From assembly GCF_029433095.1 (NCBI RefSeq), contig NZ_JARNTX010000004.1, positions 372,001-436,000 on the forward strand: a stretch of 64,000 nt of DNA. The letters run 5' to 3'. Origin of the DNA: Hymenobacter sp. YC55. Lineage in GTDB: Bacteria; Bacteroidota; Bacteroidia; Cytophagales; Hymenobacteraceae. Every line of letters starts with the position of its first letter. The stretch's first letter is position 1. The position numbers and the translations under genes were made by a program. Under the pieces are notes generated by a model. The model saw only the letters and a program-made list of their open reading frames with translations. It was not told the origin of the DNA and did not search any database. Positions 1-9,161 of the stretch are shown in pieces.

Positions 1-572
1 TCTTGCGTAGCCAGCGCATTCCGGCCGGTTCGGTTGGGCCCCGCCTGATGCGCGATTCGTTGCAGCAGGCCTTAGTAAAGCGGCATGGCGCCGGCCAATG
101 GGTACTGAGCTATGAAAACCAACAAGTGTACCTCAACCGTCCGCTTATCGCACAAAAAGGCTTGAACTTGCGCTTACTCCAAGACGAAGTAGCCGACATT
201 ATGATCGGGTTTTCGGGGGTTACGCGTGCTATTACGGCCGACGACTTGCAGAAGTCGCACTGGGAAAGTGGCATGTTGATGTATCTCGAGAACGGCTATT
301 TCCCTAAGCGCAGCGGCGACGTGATGGTGGTATTGGAGCCCGGTTGGCTGGAGTCGTACCAGTATCCGGTGAACAAGGGTACTACCCATGGCTCGGCTGG
401 CAACTACGATACGCACATCCCGATGGTGTTCTGGGGCTGGCACGTCAAACAAGGCAGTTCGGTAGTTTCAGCGCGTATTATCGATATTGCACCCACGCTG
501 GCCCAATGGCTGCATATTCAGGAGCCCGATGGCTGTACGGGCACACCGCTACCGGAGGTACTAGGCAAATAA
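1..572 (+). CDS. PafA-type alkaline phosphatase family protein (C-terminal part)
   Basis: Only the C-terminal 190 or so residues lie in the window; the gene enters from the left edge. The block LEPGWLESYQY, then GTTHGSAGNYDTHIPMVF, matches the metal-binding end of the type I phosphodiesterase/alkaline phosphatase superfamily. The two histidines in THGS and DTHIP would be zinc ligands. In Bacteroidota this arrangement is typical of PafA-like periplasmic phosphomonoesterases that release phosphate from organic esters. The N-terminus, including signal peptide and nucleophile, cannot be seen. A phosphodiesterase of the same fold is the main alternative. Confidence 0.8.
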   Translation, partial: LRSQRIPAGSVGPRLMRDSLQQALVKRHGAGQWVLSYENQQVYLNRPLIAQKGLNLRLLQDEVADIMIGFSGVTRAITADDLQKSHWESGMLMYLENGYFPKRSGDVMVVLEPGWLESYQYPVNKGTTHGSAGNYDTHIPMVFWGWHVKQGSSVVSARIIDIAPTLAQWLHIQEPDGCTGTPLPEVLGK

Positions 573-732
573 ACGCTTAGTAGCCTCGCTGGGGTTGCTT
601 GTTATGATTCTAACAATTTAATTGACTTAGCTTAGGAATCTTTAACCTATGCCGAGCCGTATGCAACCCCACTCCGTCGTGCAGCCCCACACCTTAACAA
701 TTTCAGTAACCAGTAACTAGAACCTCAACACA

Positions 733-1317
733 ATGGCTCATTTTAATCCTTGGCACGATGTAGAGCGTGGCGAAAACGCCCCGCAAACCATAAACGGCAT
801 CATTGAAATTCCGAAAGGCTCGAAAGCCAAGTACGAGCTAGATAAAAGCAGCGGCCTACTCAAACTCGACCGGGTGCTTTTCTCAGCAGTACACTATCCT
901 GCTGCCTACGGCTTTATTCCTAAAACCTACTGCGACGACAACGACCCCCTCGATATATTGGTGTTGTGCTCCGTTGACATTGTGCCCATGTGCTTGGTTG
1001 AAGCCAAGGTGATTGGGGTGATGCAGATGATAGACGGCGACGAGGAAGACGACAAAATTATTGCCGTAGCAGCCCATGATATTTCGGTGAATCACTTCAA
1101 CGATATTTCCGACCTGCCGCCTCACACCCTCAACGAGATGCAGCGCTTCTTCGAAGACTACAAGGCCTTGGAGCATAAGCACGTGACCGTAGAGCGGTTC
1201 ATGGGCCGCGAAGATGCCTACCGGATCATCGAAGACAGCATCAAGCTCTACGACGAAACTTTCCCGAATGGTGCTGATTCAGAGCCAGTAAAGAAAACCA
1301 CTGACGTCGAGCTGTAA
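733..1317 (+). CDS. ppa: Inorganic pyrophosphatase (family I)
   Basis: This cytoplasmic enzyme hydrolyses pyrophosphate to phosphate and so drives biosynthetic reactions forward. The 194 residues fit soluble family I pyrophosphatases. The substrate-binding stretch EIPKGSKAKYE is at residues 25-35. The family signature, with acidic metal ligands in CDDNDPLDIL, is at residues 67-76. The start ATG has no clear Shine-Dalgarno sequence, as is normal in Bacteroidota. A strong hairpin terminator follows the stop, so the gene is probably transcribed alone. Nothing odd is visible. Confidence 0.96.
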   Translation: MAHFNPWHDVERGENAPQTINGIIEIPKGSKAKYELDKSSGLLKLDRVLFSAVHYPAAYGFIPKTYCDDNDPLDILVLCSVDIVPMCLVEAKVIGVMQMIDGDEEDDKIIAVAAHDISVNHFNDISDLPPHTLNEMQRFFEDYKALEHKHVTVERFMGREDAYRIIEDSIKLYDETFPNGADSEPVKKTTDVEL

Positions 1318-1334
1318 GCCAACCCCGATTCGGT

Positions 1335-1376
1335 GAAAAAGCCCTCTACAAACTTCGTGTTTGCAGAGGGCTTTTT
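1335..1376 (+). terminator. Intrinsic terminator after ppa
   Basis: An 18-base inverted repeat (GAAAAAGCCCTCTACAAAC against its complement) has a five-base loop. The right arm ends in a T run. It lies 18 bases past the ppa stop. Confidence 0.9.
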
Positions 1377-1448
1377 CATGATAAAAGCGGCTAGGTATAG
1401 TTAACATTGCAGGCACCACCTTTTGTTACGCTCAGCGTATTCGGCACT

Positions 1449-2132
1449 ATGCCAGACAAACCCTCTCCCTCTGCTTTTATTCGATTTTTGTATGAAAACA
1501 GCCTGCTGTTGGTAGGAACCACCTTGGTGCTAGCCACCTTGGTTGGACAGACCCTGATGGGCTGGCACGAGAACAACGCTGAGCTTGAGCAAATGAAGAT
1601 GCTGCCCCTCACCTTGGGGCAGTATTTAGGATCAGGTCATTTCCTGGAAGCCACTTTCGAAAACTGGGAAAGCGAGTTTCTGCAAATGGGGGTCTATGTA
1701 CTGCTTACTATCTGGCTGCGGCAAAAAGGGTCTTCTGAATCGAAAAAGCTATACGAGAAAGAGGATGTAGACCAAGAGCCCGATCCAAACAAGCCGGATG
1801 CTCCTGGACCGGTAAAGCACGGTGGGTGGCAGCTAACGCTCTACAAAAATTCGCTTTCCATTGCGTTCATCCTGCTGTTCTTTGGCTGTGTATGGCTGCA
1901 CGCCAAAGGCGGGGCTGAGGTGTACAGCATCGAGCAGCGCCATGAAGGCAAGCCCACAGTAACGACGGTGGAGTACATGGGTACCTCACGGTTTTGGTTT
2001 GAATCGTTTCAGAACTGGCAGAGCGAGTTTCTAAGCATCATTTCTATTGTAGGCTTGTCTATTTACTTGCGGCAGAAAGGTTCTCCGCAGTCCAAGCCAA
2101 TCAATGCCAGCAACGATGAAACGGGCAAGTGA
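1449..2132 (+). CDS. Internally duplicated membrane protein (DUF6766-like)
   Basis: The 227-residue protein consists of two copies of one module: a helix, then a conserved block, then a second helix ending in LRQKG. Copy one (about residues 10-90) carries ENWESEFLQMGVY and LTIWLRQKGSSESK. Copy two (about 118-215) carries QNWQSEFLSIISIVGL and SIYLRQKGSPQSK. Four transmembrane helices are expected. It resembles proteins filed as DUF6766, whose function is unknown; that family name is from memory. The ATG at 1449 is preferred to an in-frame TTG at 1407 because the extra 14 residues look non-coding. Confidence 0.75.
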   Translation: MPDKPSPSAFIRFLYENSLLLVGTTLVLATLVGQTLMGWHENNAELEQMKMLPLTLGQYLGSGHFLEATFENWESEFLQMGVYVLLTIWLRQKGSSESKKLYEKEDVDQEPDPNKPDAPGPVKHGGWQLTLYKNSLSIAFILLFFGCVWLHAKGGAEVYSIEQRHEGKPTVTTVEYMGTSRFWFESFQNWQSEFLSIISIVGLSIYLRQKGSPQSKPINASNDETGK

Positions 2133-2242
2133 CCCAAGAAGGCAAATTGGCTGCCGCTACACGAGGCGCGTAAGAGAGGGAAAGGGGCGCGCCTCAACTT
2201 CTACTGCTACGCCCGATCTTGCTTCTTTCAGGCTCCTTGCCC

Positions 2243-3160
2243 ATGCCTCTGTTTTCATTTAAACCGTCGGTAGTGCCGCCCGCCACGCCAGAAAATGCAG
2301 CCGGAGCTGGGGCGGCCACGCTGCGGCGCTGGACCGATGCTGTGCTCTACAGCAGCACCTGGCTGGCGCTGGCCGCTTTGGCGCTAACCTGGGCTACCTT
2401 TCTGTTCTGGCGGGTCGATATTCCGGTCCGGCTTGGGCTGATGATTTTCACGGCCACACTGTTCCTTTACAACATCGACAGCGTGTTACCCTACAAGCAC
2501 GGGCAGCCCGTGGTACTGTCGGGCCGTAAGCGTTGGATGCTCGAACACCGACGCGAACTGCTAGCCTTGGCCGTAGCCTCGTTGGCAGTGGCAGGACTAC
2601 TGTTCTTTCTGGATGGCTGGCAACACCTAATCTTGTTTCTGGGGCACCTGGCAGCTATTTCGCTGTTGTATTCGTTGCCCATAGCCAAAGTGCGGGGGCG
2701 GTGGCGTGCCCTGCGCGACTTGCCCTTGCTCAAGGTATTTCTGATTGCGTATGTATGGGCCGCCGTTACGGTTTGGGTGCCAGCGCTGTACCTGGCTAAA
2801 CCTCTGTTCGGACCCGTTGTGCTGGTGCTTTTCGCCCGTCGCTTTTTCTTTATCCTGGCCCTGGCCTTCGTGTTCGATATTCGCGACTATACCAAAGACC
2901 GGCTTACCGGCACCCGCACTTTCCCGGGCGTATTTGGTGTGCGCTCCACCAAATGGGTAGCCCTTACCTCGCTGGCCCTAGCGTATCTGCTGTTCCCATT
3001 CGATATAGGATACGAGCATCTGCTGGTACTCTCATTGCCTACAGTGGCGGCTGCCGCTACCATCTGGTACGCCGAAGAAACCCGCTCCGACTATTACTTT
3101 GCCCTCCTCACCGACGGCATCATGATTTTACAGTTTCTGGCGGTGTATGTAGTGAGTTAG
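2243..3160 (+). CDS. UbiA-like integral membrane protein
   Basis: A protein of about 305 residues with seven to nine hydrophobic helices. The segment FDIRDYTKDRLTGTRTFP (about residues 212-229) resembles the second aspartate-rich motif of UbiA-type prenyltransferases, which bind prenyl diphosphate through Mg2+. The usual first motif NDxxDxxxD is reduced to NIDSVLPYKHG near residue 83. It is therefore a UbiA relative whose transferase activity is uncertain. ATG 2243 is chosen over the upstream TTG at 2219. It points away from ppa and converges with the nnr gene 59 bp downstream. Confidence 0.6.
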   Translation: MPLFSFKPSVVPPATPENAAGAGAATLRRWTDAVLYSSTWLALAALALTWATFLFWRVDIPVRLGLMIFTATLFLYNIDSVLPYKHGQPVVLSGRKRWMLEHRRELLALAVASLAVAGLLFFLDGWQHLILFLGHLAAISLLYSLPIAKVRGRWRALRDLPLLKVFLIAYVWAAVTVWVPALYLAKPLFGPVVLVLFARRFFFILALAFVFDIRDYTKDRLTGTRTFPGVFGVRSTKWVALTSLALAYLLFPFDIGYEHLLVLSLPTVAAAATIWYAEETRSDYYFALLTDGIMILQFLAVYVVS

Positions 3161-3219
3161 TCGCAAAGTGAGCTTGATCTTCGTCTCGCTTAATTGCCGC
3201 AAGCCGAACATCAGATTTT

Positions 3220-4734
3220 CTAACCCACCAACTGCTGTAATGCGGGTCCAATAAAGCGGACAATGTCGCTGGCTATGAGGCCAGCTTCTCCGGTTTGTTG
3301 AGCCGCTAAGTCGCCGGCCAGGCCGTGGGCGAAAACGCCTAGCAACGCAGCATCGAGCGGGGAGAGGCGCTGGTCGGCGCTCAAGGCCAGGAGCAAGCCG
3401 GTGAGTGCGTCGCCGCTGCCGCCAGTACCCATGCCGGGGTTGCCAGTGCTGTTGAAGTAAATAGGGCCTTCGGGAGTGCCAAGAGCAGTGTAGGCGCCTT
3501 TCAGTACACAGTAGCAGCGGTAGCGTTGGCAGAACGCTCGCAGCAGCTCTAGGCGGTGGTAATCGTCACGGGCAGATTCGGTGAGGCGCTCAAACTCCTT
3601 GGGATGTGGCGTAAGCAGCGTGCTAGCAGGTAGTTCGTCGAGTAGCTCGCGGTGCGTGCCTAGCAGATTCAGCGCATCGGCATCCACGACTAAGGGTATG
3701 GACGCCTGTTTAGCCTGGTGTAGTAGTTGGCCTAACACTTCTTTAGTGGCGGCTTCTTGTCCTAGACCCGGCCCAATGCCTACCGCAGCGTAGGGCTTCA
3801 AGTCAGGTAGCTCGGTAATGAAGTTGGGTTCCGGGTCGGTCAAGGCCATGGCTTCGGGCACGGCAGTTTGCAGAATGGTATACCCGACAGCAGGCGTCCG
3901 CACCGTAAGTAGCCCTATCCCACCATGCAGGCAAGCCCGCGCCGCCAGCACGGCCGCGCCTATTTTGCCGTAGCTGCCGGCCAGCAGCAGTGCGTGCCCA
4001 AAAGTGCCTTTATGCGCAAACTTCGGCCGCTTAGGTAACCGGCCAGCTAGAAGTTTTGCATCAACAAAGTAGTTATCCACAGTCGTATTGTGGATAAACT
4101 CCTGATTCAGCCCGATAGGTAATACCTGCCACACGCCAATAAACCGAGCGTTTTGCGGCAGCAGATACGCTAGCTTCGGTAATTCGAACCCTACCGTGTG
4201 GCGGGCTTGCACAATTGCACTGCCAGTAGGCTGTGGAGCATCAGCAAATAAGCCGGAGGGCAGATCAATGGCAAAAACGACTGCCTCTAATTGGTTGAGA
4301 TAGTTTACCACTGCGGCAGCAATGCCTTCCAGTGGTCGGCTCAAACCCGTACCAAACAGGGCATCCACTATAGTGGCATTGGCTGGGAGCGGCGGTAGCT
4401 TTTCCGGGTTCAGTTCAGTGCAAGCTACTTCTGCAGGTAGCCGCTGGCAATTCACGGTGAAATCCGAAGAGTACTTAGTTGCCGGTAACAGCCATACGCG
4501 CACCGCGTAGCCCGACAGGTGCAACTGACGAGCTACCACCAGCCCGTCGCCCCCGTTATTGCCGGGGCCGCAAAAGATGTGCACTTCGCCTGCCGCTTCT
4601 TGGCCTACTCGGTCCATCAACCATTCACTGAAAGTGGTGGCAGCGCGCTCCATCAACTCGTCGGAGCGGATATTTGCCGCTTCAATAGTGGCTTGATCGG
4701 CGGCGTGGGTTTGAGCAGCAGAAAGAATTTTCAT
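3220..4734 (-). CDS. nnr: Bifunctional NAD(P)HX epimerase / ADP-dependent NAD(P)HX dehydratase
   Basis: This repair enzyme restores hydrated, inactive NADH and NADPH. The N-terminal YjeF_N epimerase domain (about 1-215) carries CGPGNNGGDGLVVARQL near residue 55. The C-terminal ribokinase-like dehydratase domain (about 225-500) ends with GNPGMGTGGSGDALTG near 431-445, which holds the catalytic aspartate. At 504 residues it is a full-length fusion as in E. coli NnrDE. It starts 54 bp from the divergent secreted protein at 4789. The two may share a promoter region, but no clear -7 element was found there. Confidence 0.93.
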   Translation of the reverse strand: MKILSAAQTHAADQATIEAANIRSDELMERAATTFSEWLMDRVGQEAAGEVHIFCGPGNNGGDGLVVARQLHLSGYAVRVWLLPATKYSSDFTVNCQRLPAEVACTELNPEKLPPLPANATIVDALFGTGLSRPLEGIAAAVVNYLNQLEAVVFAIDLPSGLFADAPQPTGSAIVQARHTVGFELPKLAYLLPQNARFIGVWQVLPIGLNQEFIHNTTVDNYFVDAKLLAGRLPKRPKFAHKGTFGHALLLAGSYGKIGAAVLAARACLHGGIGLLTVRTPAVGYTILQTAVPEAMALTDPEPNFITELPDLKPYAAVGIGPGLGQEAATKEVLGQLLHQAKQASIPLVVDADALNLLGTHRELLDELPASTLLTPHPKEFERLTESARDDYHRLELLRAFCQRYRCYCVLKGAYTALGTPEGPIYFNSTGNPGMGTGGSGDALTGLLLALSADQRLSPLDAALLGVFAHGLAGDLAAQQTGEAGLIASDIVRFIGPALQQLVG

Positions 4735-4788
4735 AAGACGGCTTGTCGTTTATGTTTTATACTTGAGCACAAGTAAGCGGTACGTGAA

Positions 4789-5562
4789 ATGCACAAAATA
4801 TTTGGGTTGCTGTTGTGTGGCCTGCATATAACGGCTGGTCAAGCGGTAGGGCAGGGGAAAGCTGCTTCAATCGTTGCGCCCAGCCAGGCTGCTGTTCGTT
4901 TCGACCAGACTACTGTGCGCTCTGTACTCAATCAAAAGATTCCGGCGGAAATACAGCTACCAGCAGGGAAGCTAGTAGAAGCCAAAAAGTGGACGGATGC
5001 CAACGGTCAGAATTTGCTGTTCGTAGTACGCACTCCTGAGCGGCCAGAGCCACTTTCGGCCGAAGGCATGGAGGCCGGACGGCGCGCAGAATTGTACGTT
5101 CGGCAATATACGAGCCGCAATAGCCGCTACCAGGAACTGTGGCGCCTTCAAGACGCCGTAGAAAACTGTATCGTAGACATCACGCTAGCTACTCTGCCAG
5201 GCTCCACTACCATTACCGACCTCGACAACGATGGGCATACCGAAACCACTATCCTGTACCGTCTGGCTTGCCGTGGTGATGTAAGTCCGGCGAATCTGAA
5301 GCTTATCATGCGCGAAGGCAAAGCCAAGTATGCTCTACGGGGTGAGATGATACAGTTGCTAAACCACGGTACCAAAGAAGAGCAAAAAAGAGCCGCCAAC
5401 AAGCCACTGTGCTGCGCCGATGGTGTGAAACCAACAGATGATTATTCGCAGCTAGAGGGGCTGTACCAGAACGAAAAGGAATTTGCTACTGCGCCGCCTG
5501 CTTTCTTAGCGTACGCTCGGCAGCAGTGGCGTCGGTGGCGAGCCAGTGACCGGTTCGAGTGA
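4789..5562 (+). CDS. Secreted protein resembling the M949_RS01915 family
   Basis: The 257-residue protein begins with a probable signal peptide (MHKIFGLLLCGLHITAGQA). The core contains ITDLDNDGHTETTILYR, a calcium-binding DxDxDG-like loop, followed by CRGDVSPANLKLIMREGKA. This pattern recalls proteins named M949_RS01915 family surface polysaccharide biosynthesis protein. That name rests on one Riemerella phenotype, and the assignment here is from memory. Periplasmic or surface location is likely. No catalytic motif is evident and the role is unknown. Confidence 0.6.
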   Translation: MHKIFGLLLCGLHITAGQAVGQGKAASIVAPSQAAVRFDQTTVRSVLNQKIPAEIQLPAGKLVEAKKWTDANGQNLLFVVRTPERPEPLSAEGMEAGRRAELYVRQYTSRNSRYQELWRLQDAVENCIVDITLATLPGSTTITDLDNDGHTETTILYRLACRGDVSPANLKLIMREGKAKYALRGEMIQLLNHGTKEEQKRAANKPLCCADGVKPTDDYSQLEGLYQNEKEFATAPPAFLAYARQQWRRWRASDRFE

Positions 5563-5665
5563 TACGCTGCCAATTTTTCAAGCCAAAGAGCCGTTATAAA
5601 CTTCCTACTTGCCTAGCGCGTTTACCAGTAACTAATGTTCTGATTCAACTTCCAAAACCAACAAT

Positions 5666-6133
5666 ATGCAAACCTGGAATGACGTAATCCGCCTTGCCAA
5701 CCATCCGCTGCCCTCGCCGCGCCGCGTCGAGAAAACTGATGCCGAGTGGAAAGCCCAGCTCACCCCCGAGCAATACCACGTCACGCGCCAGCACGGCACT
5801 GAGCGCGCTTTCACTGGTGAGTACTGCGAAGCGCACGAAGCTGGCCTCTACGCCTGCATCTGTTGCGGCACTCCACTCTATGATTCGCGCACCAAATTCG
5901 AGTCGGGTACTGGCTGGCCGAGCTTCACGCAGCCTGTCGATGAAAGTGCAATTCGGTACAAGAAAGATACCAGCTATGGCATGGTCCGCGTAGAGGTGCT
6001 CTGCAACGTTTGCGATGCTCACCAAGGGCACGTCTTCCCCGACGGGCCGGCGCCTAGCGGTCTGCGTTTATGCATCAATTCGGCCAGTATTAAGCTGGTG
6101 AGTGAGCCTAAAGAAGCTGCTGCGGCGAAATAG
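5666..6133 (+). CDS. msrB: Peptide-methionine (R)-S-oxide reductase MsrB
   Basis: MsrB reduces methionine-R-sulfoxide in proteins after oxidative damage. The 155 residues contain both zinc-binding CxxC pairs (C64/C67 and C113/C116), the fold motif GTGWPSF near 81-87, and the catalytic cysteine C136 in RLCINSASIKL. There is no signal peptide, so it should act in the cytoplasm. Position 64-67 reads CICC, with one extra cysteine. A hairpin terminator follows, and no MsrA gene is adjacent. Confidence 0.94.
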   Translation: MQTWNDVIRLANHPLPSPRRVEKTDAEWKAQLTPEQYHVTRQHGTERAFTGEYCEAHEAGLYACICCGTPLYDSRTKFESGTGWPSFTQPVDESAIRYKKDTSYGMVRVEVLCNVCDAHQGHVFPDGPAPSGLRLCINSASIKLVSEPKEAAAAK

Positions 6134-6158
6134 GATAATTGCTTTTCGCACTCTACTT

Positions 6159-6201
6159 TAGAGGCCACTGAATTGTCGGTAAAGACGCTCAGTGGCCTCT
6201 A
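6159..6201 (+). terminator. Hairpin between msrB and the M48 peptidase gene
   Basis: Arms of 13 bases (TAGAGGCCACTGA and its complement) enclose a 17-base loop. The T tract is weak, so termination efficiency is uncertain. It ends 15 bases before the next start codon. Confidence 0.6.
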
Positions 6202-6216
6202 TCTTATTAGTGCATT

Positions 6217-8088
6217 ATGACCCGTGAAGAATTTCTGGCTCGGTTGAGTCAACTGAGTCCCCTGGCAGAAGCTAATCCTGCATCTTACCGCCGGCAAGTG
6301 TGGTTTTGGGCCTTGTTGGGTTATGCATTTATTTTGCTCTTATTACTAGGTGCTGTCGGGCTTATAGGCCTTACCCTGGCCCTCGGTTTCTTTACTCGAG
6401 CTTTCGGGCTTATCTGGAAAGTGGTAATTGTATTAGGCATATTTGCCTGGAAGGTATTGCGCTCGTTATGGGTGAAGTTTGATCCGCCTCAAGGGTTACC
6501 GCTTACCTTTACCGAAGCGGCGCCGCTGCTAGCCTTGCTGCAGCAGCAAACACAAGCGTTGAAAGCGCCGCGGGTACACCAAGTGCTGCTCACTTCCGAC
6601 TTCAATGCCGCTGCCGTACAAGTACCACGTTTAGGAATCTTTGGGTGGTCCCGCAACTATGTAGTGGTCGGTTTGCCTCTCTTGCAAGCGTTGTCGCCCA
6701 CGCAGGCCGCCGCCGTTGTTGGACACGAACTTGGGCATTTGCGTGGAGGACATGGTCGTTTTGGGGCATGGGTTTACCGCGTTAGCCAAACGTGGACACA
6801 GCTAATAGCGCAGTTGGAGAGGCAAGCAGGTAGAACAATTTTTTCTCGCTTTACGTCGTGGTACGTGCCTCGTTTCAATGCTTGGTCGCATCCTGTGCGA
6901 CGGACCGATGAATTTGCTGCCGATGCCGCCGCCGCACAGTTAACTAGTCCGCAAGCTATGGCTGAAGCACTGTGTGCCACTATCACGCGTGATGCAGCCC
7001 TTGATAAACTGCATTGGGATAAGCTTACTGCTTCCTTAGCCGAAGAGCCAGTACCTCCGGCCGATGTTATTAGTAGGTTGCTACCCCTGGCCAAACAAGG
7101 CCGTTTGCCCGAAACCGACGAGCAAAGCCAGCTCACAGCCGCTTTTGAAGCCGATCCTGACTTATTTAGCACACATCCTACTCTCGGTGAGCGGCTGAAA
7201 GCGCTAGGCCAAGCGCCCATGGTACCACCTCTCCCTGATACGTCGGCGGCCGAAGCCTGGCTTGGCGAGCACCTTCCTCATTTGGCTGCTTCACTCGATG
7301 CCGAGTGGATTGCTACCCATGAATCAGAGTGGCGGGAGCGCCACAAGGTGCTTCGCCAGCAACAGCAGCGTCTTCAGGAATTAGCTGCCCGCCAGGCAGC
7401 TTCCGAAACGCTAAGCTCTGATGAGGCTTGGGAGCTAGCTGATTTGACTGAAGACCACGTGGGTGGTCTCGAAGCACTGCCTCTGTTCCAGCAGCTAGTA
7501 GAGGATACCAAGTGGGGAACAGCTGCTCGTTTTTCAGTAGGCCGCGTCCTGACCAACCTTGATGACCCTGCTGGTTTGCCTATACTGGCTGAAGTAATGG
7601 CACAGGAGCCGAACTATGTGGGGCCTGCTCTTGCTATTCAGGAGGCGTATCACCTACGCCGGGGTAACCGCGAGGAAGTTCGCAAATTGGGAACCGTTCA
7701 GCTTCGTCATGCCGACGTGCTCGACGAAGCTGTACAAGAACGTGGAACTTTGCGGCCAACCGATCAAATGCTACCGCACGAGTTATCTGAGAAAGACCTG
7801 CAAGATCTTTTGCAAGAGGTAACTACTCCTGAATACGGAATCAGTCGCGCTTGGCTGCTACGCAAGCAAGTGCAGCATTTCGCTCACAAGCCGGTGTATG
7901 TGCTACTCGTGGCACCGCATATCAACAGGCGTCTACGGAATCAGGAGACTATTGGGGCGTGGGTACGAGAGTTGGCCGAGAAAATTACGCTTCCCGGTGA
8001 AGGATTTGTTGTTGCCACTGGTAATGAGTACGCTTGGTTGGAGCGGAAGGCAAAGCAGACAACTGGTGCAGCATTAATCGAGGCATAA
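6217..8088 (+). CDS. M48-family zinc metallopeptidase, membrane-anchored
   Basis: A 623-residue protein. Hydrophobic helices at about 30-60 and 63-85 anchor it. The HELGH zinc motif is at residues 170-174, and the third ligand is E232 in TDEFAADAAAAQ, giving the M48 (HtpX/Ste24) pattern. After the peptidase domain (to about 330) comes a long C-terminal region rich in helices and glutamine, with no recognised domain; it is much longer than HtpX. Such proteins may act in membrane protein quality control, but the substrate is unknown. It directly follows a hairpin that probably separates it from msrB. Confidence 0.88.
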   Translation: MTREEFLARLSQLSPLAEANPASYRRQVWFWALLGYAFILLLLLGAVGLIGLTLALGFFTRAFGLIWKVVIVLGIFAWKVLRSLWVKFDPPQGLPLTFTEAAPLLALLQQQTQALKAPRVHQVLLTSDFNAAAVQVPRLGIFGWSRNYVVVGLPLLQALSPTQAAAVVGHELGHLRGGHGRFGAWVYRVSQTWTQLIAQLERQAGRTIFSRFTSWYVPRFNAWSHPVRRTDEFAADAAAAQLTSPQAMAEALCATITRDAALDKLHWDKLTASLAEEPVPPADVISRLLPLAKQGRLPETDEQSQLTAAFEADPDLFSTHPTLGERLKALGQAPMVPPLPDTSAAEAWLGEHLPHLAASLDAEWIATHESEWRERHKVLRQQQQRLQELAARQAASETLSSDEAWELADLTEDHVGGLEALPLFQQLVEDTKWGTAARFSVGRVLTNLDDPAGLPILAEVMAQEPNYVGPALAIQEAYHLRRGNREEVRKLGTVQLRHADVLDEAVQERGTLRPTDQMLPHELSEKDLQDLLQEVTTPEYGISRAWLLRKQVQHFAHKPVYVLLVAPHINRRLRNQETIGAWVRELAEKITLPGEGFVVATGNEYAWLERKAKQTTGAALIEA

Positions 8089-8219
8089 ACTGCTTGTGGG
8101 GTTTTGCGTAGGTTCGCGTGCTAGAAAGAATACCGCTGCACTTTGCCGCTCTCTTCTTTGTTGGTCTTACAGCAAGTTGCTTCCCTTTCTCTACTGCTCG
8201 CCTCTAACTCCACCCCACC

Positions 8220-9122
8220 ATGTCCTTGCTCTTCACTGATTTCGCTTCCTGGCGTGCGCACTGTGCTGCCACCAACGAACCGCTATATCAACCGGTGCTG
8301 GCTTATGAAATCGAGCAGAAAGGCCGCACAGAGGAGGAGATATGGACGGGCTTGCAGCGGGCTTACGATGTAATGCGCGACGCCGTGCAAACTGGCCTCA
8401 CGCAAGACATGACGTCTCGCTCGGGTATGATCAACAACGGCGCGAAGAAGATTGCCGCTTCGCCCGTAACGGTGTTGTCGCCTGAGTTCAAGAATCTGAT
8501 TATGCGGGCTTTTGGAGCCAAAGAAGTGAATTCTTGTATGGGCCGGGTGGTAGCGGCACCCACAGCGGGTGCTTCCGGTATTTTGCCTGGTGTTCTCGTG
8601 ACGCTTCAAGAGTTACATAAACTATCCGATCGGACAATTCTGGAGGGTTTGTTGGTAGCCGCAGGCATTGCGCTTATCATCGAGCAGAATGCATCATTGG
8701 CGGGCGCCGTGGGGGGCTGCCAAGCGGAAACGGGCTCGGCGGCGGCCATGGGCAGCGGAGCCATTGTGTACTGTTTGGGTGGCTCCGTCGATCAGGCATT
8801 TGCAGCGGTGGCCGTCACCATTCAGTGCATGCTCGGGCTGGTTTGCGACCCGGTGGCAGGGTTGGTAGAAGTGCCCTGCGTGGTGCGCAACGCTTCGGCG
8901 GCGGCTATAGCCTTCTCGTCGGCGCAGATTGCCATTGCCGGCATCGACCCCGTTATTCCCGTCGATCAGTGCGTAGCGGCGCTCGGCGAAGTGGGCCAGA
9001 GCATGGAAACCCGTTACAAGGAAACAGCCCTTGGTGGCCTGGCTAACACTACCCGTGGCCGCGAAATCGAGAAGATGGTGCTGGTGCAGGACGTGCAGAT
9101 TCTGCCCGACCAAGAACAATAG
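8220..9122 (+). CDS. sdaAA: L-serine ammonia-lyase, iron-sulfur type, alpha chain
   Basis: It deaminates L-serine to pyruvate using an oxygen-sensitive 4Fe-4S cluster. The 300 residues match the separate alpha chain of two-subunit enzymes. The landmarks are NSCMGRVVAAPTAGASG (about 104-120), GGCQAETGSAAAMGSGA and CMLGLVCDPVAGLVEVPC. C167, C209 and C220 are the likely cluster ligands. Two-subunit enzymes also need a beta chain of about 220 residues, and none is encoded nearby. The beta gene may be elsewhere. The ATG is preceded by CCACCC and no Shine-Dalgarno site. Confidence 0.9.
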   Translation: MSLLFTDFASWRAHCAATNEPLYQPVLAYEIEQKGRTEEEIWTGLQRAYDVMRDAVQTGLTQDMTSRSGMINNGAKKIAASPVTVLSPEFKNLIMRAFGAKEVNSCMGRVVAAPTAGASGILPGVLVTLQELHKLSDRTILEGLLVAAGIALIIEQNASLAGAVGGCQAETGSAAAMGSGAIVYCLGGSVDQAFAAVAVTIQCMLGLVCDPVAGLVEVPCVVRNASAAAIAFSSAQIAIAGIDPVIPVDQCVAALGEVGQSMETRYKETALGGLANTTRGREIEKMVLVQDVQILPDQEQ

Positions 9123-9161
9123 CAGCAACTGGTGCAATAAGTGCTCAGTAGAAACGGCGTG

